13,692 nucleotides of DNA from Minisyncoccota bacterium (GTDB lineage: Bacteria; Patescibacteriota; Microgenomatia; UBA1400; PJMF01): NCBI GenBank assembly GCA_012799795.1, contig JAAZKO010000040.1, positions 1 to 13,692 on the forward strand, read 5' to 3'. The translations under genes and the position numbers were made by a program. Positions 6,352 through 12,626 of the stretch are shown one piece after another. Every line of letters starts with the position of its first letter. Within the stretch, counting starts at the first letter, position 1. A model generated the notes under the pieces. The model searched no databases and had not been told where the DNA came from. It saw nothing but the letters and a program-made list of their open reading frames with translations.

Positions 6352-6867
6352 AAGTTGTTCAATGCTTTTATTTAAAATTTCTTGCTCATTTATTGACATT
6401 ACTTGCAACACGTAGTCAGCAGGAGTGATGGTTCTCAAACCTTGTCGAGAATCGATACCTAAGCGCAGATGCCAAAAGTTTTTTGTACCCAAATGCTGAT
6501 AGATTGACTGCAAACCGTTGTGTTCTTTTGGGCCAGTGCCTTTTTGTAATTTGTATGTTCCCAGTGACAAATCTAAATCATCGTGAACAACAATTAAGTC
6601 TTCGGGACCGGTGAATTGATCTTGTATATCAATTTTTAAAAAATCTAAAAAAGCTCTTAATGCTTGACCAGAATTATTCATAAAAGTTTCTGGCTTAATT
6701 AAAAACAAATCGTCTCTCTTCACGGCTAGTTTGGCGTTAAATTTTTTTTCAAATTTAAAAGTTAAAGATAATTTTTTAGCCATTGCCTCAACAAACATAA
6801 AGCCAGCGTTGTGACGAGTTTGCTGATATTCTTGTCCTGGATTACCAAGACCGACATAAATTTTCAT
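6334..6867 (-). CDS. pth: Peptidyl-tRNA hydrolase
   Basis: This 177-aa bacterial Pth releases peptides from prematurely dropped peptidyl-tRNA so that the tRNA can be reused. All key residues are visible: MKIYVGLGNPG at the N-terminus with N9, the catalytic H19 in TRHNAGF, KPETFMNNSG (58-67) with N64, VVHDDLDLSLG (93-103) with D96, and HNGLQSI (116-122) with N117. The family's GGHNG is KEHNG here. Length is slightly short (usual 180-195) because the C-terminal tail is trimmed. It is transcribed divergently from the glycosyltransferase and lies upstream of the MFS gene. An extended -10 sits 7 nt before its ATG with no SD, so translation is probably leaderless. Confidence 0.97.
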   Translation of the reverse strand: MKIYVGLGNPGQEYQQTRHNAGFMFVEAMAKKLSLTFKFEKKFNAKLAVKRDDLFLIKPETFMNNSGQALRAFLDFLKIDIQDQFTGPEDLIVVHDDLDLSLGTYKLQKGTGPKEHNGLQSIYQHLGTKNFWHLRLGIDSRQGLRTITPADYVLQVMSINEQEILNKSIEQLLQELL

Positions 6868-6874
6868 AAGTCTT

Positions 6875-6883
6875 ATTCTAACA
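6875..6883 (-). promoter_or_regulatory. Extended -10 promoter of pth
   Basis: On the minus strand TG-T-TAGAAT occupies 6883 to 6875. The hexamer ends 7 nt before the pth ATG, so the expected transcription start coincides with the start codon. Confidence 0.6.
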
Positions 6884-6909
6884 TTTTATCTTTTTATATT
6901 GTTTACGGT

Positions 6910-6915
6910 TATAAT
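6910..6915 (+). promoter_or_regulatory. Consensus -10 of the glycosyltransferase gene
   Basis: A perfect TATAAT lies 7 nt upstream of the GTG start at 6923, with no SD between. The expected start point is at or next to the GTG, giving a leaderless mRNA. No clear -35 is seen 16-18 nt upstream. Confidence 0.6.
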
Positions 6916-6922
6916 GTAGACT

Positions 6923-8050
6923 GTGAAAAAAAATATTGGAATTTTTAGCACCAAACAAGGCCACCAAAGTATTGCTGAGGCAATTAAAGAAAAAATTGAA
7001 AAAGAAGCTGGAGATCGCTATCAAGTACATATTTATTATACCAAGCAACCATTTTCACTAATTTATAAGTCAATTTATCGATTAGCACCCAAGGCTTTTG
7101 ATCGACCCTACGAGTTTTCGGTTAACATGATTAAAAATCATGCAGAATTAAATAAACTTGTCTCTGTTTTTTTTCTTAAAAGCACCTATCAATCGTGCAT
7201 TCGTTTTATCAAAGAAAAAAACATTGATGTAGTTATTAATACTTTTTTTTATTTTCAACCTGCTCTGGAAAAAATTAAACAAAAGAAAAATATACCTTAT
7301 ATTAATGCAATAGCTAATCCAAGAACTATTCATCCTTTTGAATTGTCTCCCAAAGCTGAAATAAACCTTTTTTTTGACAAAGAAAATTTAACAAAATACC
7401 AAAAAAAATGTCTAGCTAAAGCTGCTGGTTGGTTTGTGGGTGAACGATTTGAAAGAGAATATCGAAAAGAAGAAATAAAGAAAAAATTAAAAATTAAAAC
7501 AGCTATTAATTTTCTAATTGTCTCTGGTTCAGAAGGTTCTACTGCCGTTTTGAAAATCTTACCGGCCTTAATTAACTGCCAAAAACCATTACAAGTCTTT
7601 GTTGCTTGTGGCCATAATAAAACTCTATATAACAATGTACTGGGTATTCAAAAAAGTTTAGCTGCTTTTAGCCAATCTAAAGCAATTATTACTCCGTTAA
7701 AATTTACAAAAAAAATACATCTTTATATGCAAGCAGCTGATTTAATTATCGGCAAAGCCGGACCCAACACCTTATTTGAAAGTGTTGCTACCGTCACCCC
7801 ATTTTTCGCCATTACTCATCTTGCTCAAGAAGAAGGCAATCTGGAAATTATTCAAGAATACCAATTAGGCTATGTTGAAGAAAAAGTTAAAGCCGCGAAT
7901 AAAAAAATATTAGACATTATTAATCAGCCTCAACAATTAGAAAAATTTCACAAGCATTTGCTAAATCTGAAAGCATATAATCAACAATCCGCTCAAATAC
8001 TAATCAAAAAAATTGATCAAATTTTTAAAAATAAGTTAAAAAATAAATAA
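6923..8050 (+). CDS. GT28/MurG-like glycosyltransferase (diacylglycerol glycosyltransferase type)
   Basis: This 375-aa GT-B fold protein resembles the MGDG synthase / processive diacylglycerol glucosyltransferase branch related to MurG. The N-terminal acceptor half carries QGHQSIAEAI (12-21), in the place of the Gly-rich GHxxAA loop, and an amphipathic Arg/Lys/aromatic stretch (about 44-75) that could dock on the membrane. The C-terminal donor half has VSGSEGSTAVLKIL (200-213), GKAGPNTLFES (277-287) corresponding to the K.GG.T..E nucleotide-sugar motif with Pro-Asn in place of Gly, and EEGN (303-306). It likely transfers a sugar from a UDP-sugar to a lipid. The exact acceptor is not visible, and true MurG (undecaprenyl substrate) is less likely because its motifs fit poorly. 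The start is GTG, chosen because a consensus -10 lies 7 nt before it. It converges on the ligase remnant with 16 nt between. Confidence 0.78.
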   Translation: MKKNIGIFSTKQGHQSIAEAIKEKIEKEAGDRYQVHIYYTKQPFSLIYKSIYRLAPKAFDRPYEFSVNMIKNHAELNKLVSVFFLKSTYQSCIRFIKEKNIDVVINTFFYFQPALEKIKQKKNIPYINAIANPRTIHPFELSPKAEINLFFDKENLTKYQKKCLAKAAGWFVGERFEREYRKEEIKKKLKIKTAINFLIVSGSEGSTAVLKILPALINCQKPLQVFVACGHNKTLYNNVLGIQKSLAAFSQSKAIITPLKFTKKIHLYMQAADLIIGKAGPNTLFESVATVTPFFAITHLAQEEGNLEIIQEYQLGYVEEKVKAANKKILDIINQPQQLEKFHKHLLNLKAYNQQSAQILIKKIDQIFKNKLKNK

Positions 8051-8066
8051 GAGCTAAGGGGTTTAA

Positions 8067-8378
8067 CTAGGCTTGGCGAATTTCTTTTAATTCTTGAAGC
8101 GTGGTAGCTTGTTGCCAATCTTTATCTCGACGAATTTTAACTAAACGTGGAAAGCGTAAAGCTACTCCAGCAGTATGACTGGGAGATTTAGAAATTTCGT
8201 CAGCTGCAATTTCTAAAACTATTTTAGGCTCAATCCACACATCAGCTTTCAATTCTTTTTTAAAATTATATTTGGAATTAGCTTGATTCTGAGGACTTAA
8301 GTGCTGATCAGCCAATCCTTTGATTTCCCGGAATTGCTCATCTGTTAAGCCCGTGCCAATTTTAGATAAAGTTTTAAT
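8067..8378 (-). pseudogene. C-terminal OB-fold end of the DNA ligase, separated by an in-frame stop
   Basis: Reading on in the same frame after the TAA at 8379-8381 gives IKTLSKIGTGLTDEQFREIKGL and then a further 82 codons to a stop at 8067-8069. This is the expected end of an archaeal-type ATP-dependent ligase: the KIGTG(L/F)TDE segment of the OB domain, then DVWIEPKIVLEIAADEI, then ALRFPRLVKIRRDK, which is nucleotidyltransferase motif VI (RxDK). No frameshift is needed, only one codon. The first possible start here is TTG (8313-8315) with AAAGGA directly abutting it and no spacing, so independent translation is unlikely. Joined to the upstream part it would give a ligase of about 605 aa, normal for the family. 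Confidence 0.88.
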
Positions 8379-9884
8379 TTAAGCACTATCTTGATCAAAA
8401 ACCCCCACCAACAAGGCACCAATGCCAAAACTTTGACGCTTGCCCTTTCCTCGATAATAACCAAGCATAATGCAGTCGAGAGTATCATTTAATTTACCGC
8501 GTTGTCCCTCAGCTTCTTTGATTTTTACCCAGCGCCAACCCTTACGACCGGCAGCATAAGCTGAGTCCGGTTTTTTAATTACTGCTCCTTCCAAACCAAG
8601 AGCTAGTTGTTTTTCATGATAATTACTTAAAGTTTGTGGGTCATCAATTAATTTATAACTGGTCTTTTTTAGCACAATCGAGTCTTTTATCGCTCGATCC
8701 AAAAGCTTTTTACGATCAATTAATGGCTCATCTATTAGGGAGCGACCATCATAGAACAGCAAATCAAAAACATAAAAACAAATTGGGATCTCTTGCGACT
8801 TAGTATCGATTTGATACTTACGTTTTCTCGAAATAGTTTCTTGAAAGGCTAAAAACTCCTTAGTTTTGGGATCATAAGCGATTGCTTCACTGTCAAAAAT
8901 AGCTGTTTCAGCCGAGCACTGTTTTAAGAACTGTTCTAATTCAGGAAACATGACCGACACTTCTTCTAAATTACGTGTATAAGCCTTATAAAAACTACCG
9001 TCAGCAAAACCTTTCTTGTTGATGTGGATTTGGATACGCAAACCATCATATTTTGGTTCTGCAATAACTTCGCCCATTTTATCAATAATTTCTTGAGCAC
9101 TATTCAGGCGCTGGCATAGCGCCGGCATCACAGGAATACCCAACTCCATTTGATAAATTTTAGCTAATTCTTTAGCACTTAAGTTTTTCTCAAACAAATA
9201 GAGTTGTGCTAATAAGCCAAAATCAGCTTTCTTTTGAAAAGCTTCCTCTAAATGCAATGATTGACTTTTATCTCCTGCTTTTACCCAAGACAATGCATCT
9301 AACATAGTCATTGTAGAAAAACCCAAGCGCATTTTACCCAAAATAATCCGCGCTATAAATTTAGCTGACAAAGAGCTAACTTGACCCAATAAATCAGCCA
9401 ATAAATTAATTTTTCTATCTTGAGAGCCTTCGCCACCCTCTTGAGCAATTTTCTCTAATCGCTGGTGAACTTCTATAATGCTCAGTTTGACATCTTGGCC
9501 TGTAGATTGTGTTAAATTATTTATTACTTGATAAAATAGCTCGCCCAAATCACCTAAATCTTTATACTTTTTACTCAACTCTTTAATAATTGCTTTTTGA
9601 TCATTTTCATCAAATAAATTTTGTTCTAAAAATTGTTTTTTATCTTCTTGGCTAGAGTGGCGGCCATAAAAATTAGCTAAAGAGCGAACTAACATTTTGT
9701 TAGATAATTGAAATTCTAAAGATTGATAATTAGCTACCAGACTTCCTTGTAATAAATAACTGGCAGGGACTATCTCTTCTTTACCTAATTCTTTGAATAA
9801 TTGAGCCAGCAACTCGGTTATGTCTAAACGAGAACTAAGTTTTTCTAAATCAGCTAGATATTGAGTAAATTGATCAAAAAACAT
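8379..9884 (-). CDS. ATP-dependent DNA ligase (archaeal/LigB type), truncated by in-frame TAA
   Basis: This 501-aa protein seals nicks through an enzyme-AMP intermediate. Its order is an N-terminal DNA-binding helical domain (about 1-250), then the adenylation domain with motif I EPKYDGLRIQIH (276-287, nucleophile K278), motif III AIFDSEAIAYD (328-338), motif IIIa CFYVFDLLFYDG (369-380), motif IV LEGAVIKK (431-438) and motif V WRWVKIK (450-456), then the first strands of the OB domain. The frame ends with GVFDQDSA and TAA, in the middle of the OB fold and before motif VI. The missing 104 codons are intact immediately downstream in frame. The truncated form should still bind ATP but would lack motif VI, which is needed for efficient self-adenylation. 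The start is ATG with a good SD (GAAGG) and an extended -10 upstream. It follows the Fic gene on the same strand by 60 nt. Confidence 0.93.
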   Translation of the reverse strand: MFFDQFTQYLADLEKLSSRLDITELLAQLFKELGKEEIVPASYLLQGSLVANYQSLEFQLSNKMLVRSLANFYGRHSSQEDKKQFLEQNLFDENDQKAIIKELSKKYKDLGDLGELFYQVINNLTQSTGQDVKLSIIEVHQRLEKIAQEGGEGSQDRKINLLADLLGQVSSLSAKFIARIILGKMRLGFSTMTMLDALSWVKAGDKSQSLHLEEAFQKKADFGLLAQLYLFEKNLSAKELAKIYQMELGIPVMPALCQRLNSAQEIIDKMGEVIAEPKYDGLRIQIHINKKGFADGSFYKAYTRNLEEVSVMFPELEQFLKQCSAETAIFDSEAIAYDPKTKEFLAFQETISRKRKYQIDTKSQEIPICFYVFDLLFYDGRSLIDEPLIDRKKLLDRAIKDSIVLKKTSYKLIDDPQTLSNYHEKQLALGLEGAVIKKPDSAYAAGRKGWRWVKIKEAEGQRGKLNDTLDCIMLGYYRGKGKRQSFGIGALLVGVFDQDSA

Positions 9885-9902
9885 AAATTTCCTTCAAAAC
9901 TT

Positions 9903-9911
9903 ATTATCTCA
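9903..9911 (-). promoter_or_regulatory. Extended -10 and SD of the DNA ligase gene
   Basis: On the minus strand TG-A-GATAAT spans 9911 to 9903. It is followed by the SD sequence GAAGGA and, 18 nt after the hexamer, by the ATG ending at 9884. This is the clearest promoter-plus-SD arrangement in the window and suggests that the ligase can be transcribed independently of the Fic gene. Confidence 0.5.
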
Positions 9912-9944
9912 GAACAGTAAAAAAAACCAAGTCAAACTCAACAA

Positions 9945-11048
9945 TTAATTGAGACTATAGCTAACACCCTTGGTTACACCATGCTTTTTAACAACACCCT
10001 TGCTTATCAAATCTTTGAGATCTCGCAAGATTGTATCAATTGAAACATTGGGTAAAACTTTTTGAGCATCATCAGAGGTCATAGTCCCCTGATTTTGTAA
10101 TAATTCTAATAAAATAATTTGTCGCTCAGATAAAGCTACTTGCTGACCAAGTTCCCGTTTTAATTTTAGATCTTGTGAAAGTTTAGCTACTTTTAGCTTA
10201 ACCTTATCAATTTCTAAGGCTAAACCATAGGCAAAATATTCTAACCAATAAGTTAAATCTTGTTTGGGGTGCTGTTGTATAGATAAAAGAGCCTGGTAAT
10301 AAGCATCAACGTCGCTATCAAAATATTCTTCAATAGAAAAAAAACGTTTAAAATCGTAACCAGCTTCATAAAGTGCTAAAGTAGCAAGAGCTCTAGCTGT
10401 ACGACCATTTCCCTCAACATAAGGATGTATATAAACTAGTTGATAATGAATTATTGCTGCCCGTAAAATCGGATGAAGGTTTTGACTTTCCTCACTTTTT
10501 ATCCAAGCAAAAAGATCGTCTAATAAAAACGAAACTTCTGCAGCCACTGGTGGACGAAAAACAACCTGCCCATCTTTGGCTCCCCTAACAATGACTTGTT
10601 TTGTCCTTAAATTAGCCACCCGCTCTTCATCAAGTAACTTATCCATAGTTAAACGATGAAGTAGATTAAGAGTGTTAAGCTTGAGTAAGGAAAACTCTTG
10701 ATCTTGATTTTTTTTCAATAAAGGCTGTTGGTCAATCCAAGCCAAAACATTACGATAATTTATTACCTCTTGTATGTCTCTTTCTCGAGCAATAATGCCA
10801 GTTTGATCTAAAACTGCTTGCACATCGTCCATTTTTTCTAATGAAAGCACTTGACCGGCTTGAGCAGCACTTAAATCATTGCCTTCAATTTTGGTACCAT
10901 AATGCACACTGCGTGCCAATGCTTCATCGCGAAATTTTGCTTCCCAAGCGGGAACTAGGGGTGAATTATCAATAATTGCCTTGGCTGATTCAATTGAAGA
11001 AATATAGGTTAATAGGTTGTTGCTAATCTGAAAATGAGGATGGTACAT
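9945..11048 (-). CDS. Fic-domain protein with C-terminal winged helix
   Basis: This 367-aa protein of the Fic/DOC family typically transfers AMP from ATP to a hydroxyl of a target protein. The catalytic loop is complete: HPYVEGNGRTAR (208-219), with H208, the acidic E212 and the Gly/Arg phosphate-binding residues. Near the N-terminus GTKIEGN (51-57) is the inhibitory-helix motif of class II Fic proteins. E55 is present, but Gly stands where Ser/Thr of (S/T)xxxE(G/N) is usual. The C-terminus (about 303-367) is a winged-helix DNA-binding domain (LSERQIILLELLQ...TILRDLKDLISKGVV). This chromosomal architecture is widespread and usually has no separate antitoxin gene, and none is seen here. A role in regulation or stress is plausible, but the target is unknown. 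The gap to nnrD contains a repeat that the winged helix could bind (inference). Confidence 0.93.
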   Translation of the reverse strand: MYHPHFQISNNLLTYISSIESAKAIIDNSPLVPAWEAKFRDEALARSVHYGTKIEGNDLSAAQAGQVLSLEKMDDVQAVLDQTGIIARERDIQEVINYRNVLAWIDQQPLLKKNQDQEFSLLKLNTLNLLHRLTMDKLLDEERVANLRTKQVIVRGAKDGQVVFRPPVAAEVSFLLDDLFAWIKSEESQNLHPILRAAIIHYQLVYIHPYVEGNGRTARALATLALYEAGYDFKRFFSIEEYFDSDVDAYYQALLSIQQHPKQDLTYWLEYFAYGLALEIDKVKLKVAKLSQDLKLKRELGQQVALSERQIILLELLQNQGTMTSDDAQKVLPNVSIDTILRDLKDLISKGVVKKHGVTKGVSYSLN

Positions 11049-11094
11049 TAAAGTTATATTTTGGCACAGTTTGATAGCTAAAACAAGAGTTATT

Positions 11095-11113
11095 TTTGCA
11101 AATTGTGCAAATT
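11095..11113. promoter_or_regulatory. Inverted repeat between fic and nnrD
   Basis: TTTGCA (11095-11100) and TGCAAA (11106-11111) form perfect 6-bp arms around AATTG. The same stretch contains a direct repeat of GCAAATT (11098-11104, 11107-11113). It lies 47 nt upstream of the Fic start in the divergent Fic/nnrD gap (156 nt, no gene seen). It is a candidate operator, possibly for the Fic protein's own winged helix. Confidence 0.35.
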
Positions 11114-11192
11114 TAACAAAAATTACTATTTAAAATTCAAAAAGCAACACAAGAAGCTTAAACTATGCAAAACAAGAGTTCAAAAAACATAG

Positions 11193-11198
11193 TAAAAT
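11193..11198 (+). promoter_or_regulatory. Putative -10 of nnrD
   Basis: TAAAAT lies 6 nt before the GTG at 11205, without an SD. The expected transcription start falls at the start codon, again pointing to a leaderless mRNA. Confidence 0.45.
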
Positions 11199-11204
11199 AA
11201 GATC

Positions 11205-12113
11205 GTGATTGAAAACCAAGAACAAAAAAATCGTAGCCAAAAACTAATAAACCAAGCCTTTCAAGACTTAAAAATTGCCAAAAAAGGATTTCACAAGGGT
11301 CAAAATGGTAAATTATTAATCATTGGCGGCTCACATCTTTTTCATGCTGCCAGCAAATGGAGTTTGGATATTGCCAGCAAAATCGTAGACATGGTTTTTT
11401 ATAGCTCAGTACCGAGTAATAACAAACTAATTAAAAAATGGCAAAACGAGGAACTTGATTGGCAACTTAATCAGGAGGCTAAAAGCAATTTTTGGCAAGG
11501 CATTGTGATTGATCGCAAGCAAATTGAGTCATATCTTAATGAAGCTGACTGTATCTTATTAGGACCGGGTATGGAAAGAACGACTTATACCAAAAAATTA
11601 AGTAATCATTTATTAAAAAAATATCCTAAAAAAAAGTGGGTCATCGATGCCGGCGCTCTACAAATGATCAATCCCGATTTGCTTAATAAGAATTGCATAA
11701 TCACTCCTCATCAACAAGAAATCGAAATTTTAGCGCAAAAAAACAAAAATTTTGACCCCAAAAACTATCAGGCTCCACCCACTTGTTTACTTAAAGGTGC
11801 AATTGATCAAATTTTTCTGGGACAGAATAGCTCGCAAACGACAATTAAAACAGCAATTACTATAGAAACAGCAATTACAATCAGCGGTGGTAATGCTGGC
11901 ATGACTAAAGGTGGTACTGGCGATGTTTTAGCTGGTTTACTAGCAGCACTTTATTGTAAAAATTCCGCTTTAACTAGCACAATTATAGCTAGCTATATCA
12001 ATAAAAAAGCCGGTGATTTTCTCTTTGAAAAAGTGGGCTCATATTTTAATGCCAGTGATTTAGTGGAAAAAATCCCTCAAATATTGTGGCAAAGAATTCA
12101 AGAGAAAACTTGA
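11205..12113 (+). CDS. nnrD: ADP/ATP-dependent (S)-NAD(P)H-hydrate dehydratase
   Basis: This 302-aa enzyme of the ribokinase fold (YjeF C-terminal family) repairs hydrated NAD(P)H by nucleotide-driven dehydration. Visible are KGQNGKLLIIGGS (31-43), DCILLGPGM (115-123), WVIDAGALQMI (145-155), ITPHQQEIEIL (166-176) and the signature GNAGMTKGGTGDVLAGLLAAL (229-249), with the catalytic Asp at 240. The N-terminal epimerase domain (NnrE) that is fused in many bacteria is absent, so this is the stand-alone dehydratase. A six-residue repeat (IKTAIT/IETAIT, 214-225), from an 18-bp duplication, precedes the signature. The GTG start is supported by a -10-like TAAAAT 6 nt upstream, and the first 20-25 residues are not conserved. 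The first half (about 50-110) is more divergent than the second. Confidence 0.9.
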   Translation: MIENQEQKNRSQKLINQAFQDLKIAKKGFHKGQNGKLLIIGGSHLFHAASKWSLDIASKIVDMVFYSSVPSNNKLIKKWQNEELDWQLNQEAKSNFWQGIVIDRKQIESYLNEADCILLGPGMERTTYTKKLSNHLLKKYPKKKWVIDAGALQMINPDLLNKNCIITPHQQEIEILAQKNKNFDPKNYQAPPTCLLKGAIDQIFLGQNSSQTTIKTAITIETAITISGGNAGMTKGGTGDVLAGLLAALYCKNSALTSTIIASYINKKAGDFLFEKVGSYFNASDLVEKIPQILWQRIQEKT

Positions 12114-12161
12114 AAATTTACAAAAAAAATGTAGAATAACCAGGTTTGTTATCAACAACTT

Positions 12162-12189
12162 TAAATTACTTTTAATAAAAAGTAATTTA
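12162..12189. promoter_or_regulatory. Perfect 12-bp inverted repeat between nnrD and the next gene
   Basis: TAAATTACTTTT (12162-12173) and AAAAGTAATTTA (12178-12189) are exact reverse complements with a 4-nt AATA loop. No T-run follows on either strand, so it is not a standard intrinsic terminator. It lies 49 nt after nnrD and 23 nt before the ATG at 12213, next to that gene's likely -10 (TAATAT, 12198-12203). That position suits an operator, or an RNA hairpin at the end of the nnrD transcript. Confidence 0.55.
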
Positions 12190-12212
12190 GATCTCAGTAA
12201 TATTGGATAATT

Positions 12213-12626
12213 ATGAGTAATAAAAAAAAAGAAACCTCCTCGCCAATTCCAGATAGTTCTGGTCCTACTATTAGAAAAACAGATCAGGAAATTATCAATA
12301 AATATAAAAATTTATCATTTCTAGATTTTGAAAAAATGATAAACAATGTTAATGGCAATCAACTCGATGATGATTTAAAATTTATTGTGGATGCAATACT
12401 TGAGCTTCATTTCTCAATAAAATATTGTGAACAAATAGAAAATGACACAATAAGATCTTCAGGTTTTAAAGACAGCTATAGGCATCAACTTAAAATAATC
12501 TCCTATTACACAACAATACTAAAAGATTTTAGGTGGTTTCAAGAATTAAAAAAAATGAATAAACATTTTAATTATTTAGAAGAGAAAAAAACATTAATTG
12601 AGAAAATTAATCAATCTACTGTGTGA
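12213..12626 (+). CDS. Unknown 137-aa protein overlapping the recF 3' end
   Basis: I do not recognise this protein. It has a polar N-terminus (about 1-25, Lys/Ser/Pro-rich) and then a soluble, probably all-helical body. Visible features are YKNLSFLDFEKMI (31-43), LDDDLKFIVDAILELHFSIKYCEQIEN (about 51-77) and a C-terminal Lys/Glu-rich helix. There is no TM segment or signal peptide, and the single Cys is isolated. The ATG is preceded by TAATAT (12198-12203) 9 nt upstream and lacks an SD. Its last 33 nt (12594-12626) overlap the 3' end of recF on the other strand. Codon use is as AT-rich as its neighbours. It could be a lineage-specific regulator or a chromosomal orphan, and nothing here decides which. 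Confidence 0.65.
   Translation: MSNKKKETSSPIPDSSGPTIRKTDQEIINKYKNLSFLDFEKMINNVNGNQLDDDLKFIVDAILELHFSIKYCEQIENDTIRSSGFKDSYRHQLKIISYYTTILKDFRWFQELKKMNKHFNYLEEKKTLIEKINQSTV

Noticed and set aside
7330..7635. Minus-strand open frames opposite the glycosyltransferase
   Set aside because: The plus-strand gene carries GT28 motifs over the same bases, and the antisense frames are composition artefacts.
8379..8381. Alternative genetic code in which TAA is read as sense
   Set aside because: TAA ends most genes in the window at the expected family length, and TGA ends IPK, nnrD and the 137-aa gene. Known CPR recoding involves UGA, not UAA.
9919..9954. Intrinsic terminator after the Fic gene (CTCAA/TTGAG arms, then T8 on the minus strand)
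   Set aside because: The 5-bp AT-rich stem is weak and is separated from the T-run by about 10 nt, so the geometry does not fit.
12162..12189. Standard rho-independent terminator for nnrD
   Set aside because: The hairpin is AT-only apart from one C-G pair per stem and no T-tract follows on either strand. It is kept as a possible operator instead.
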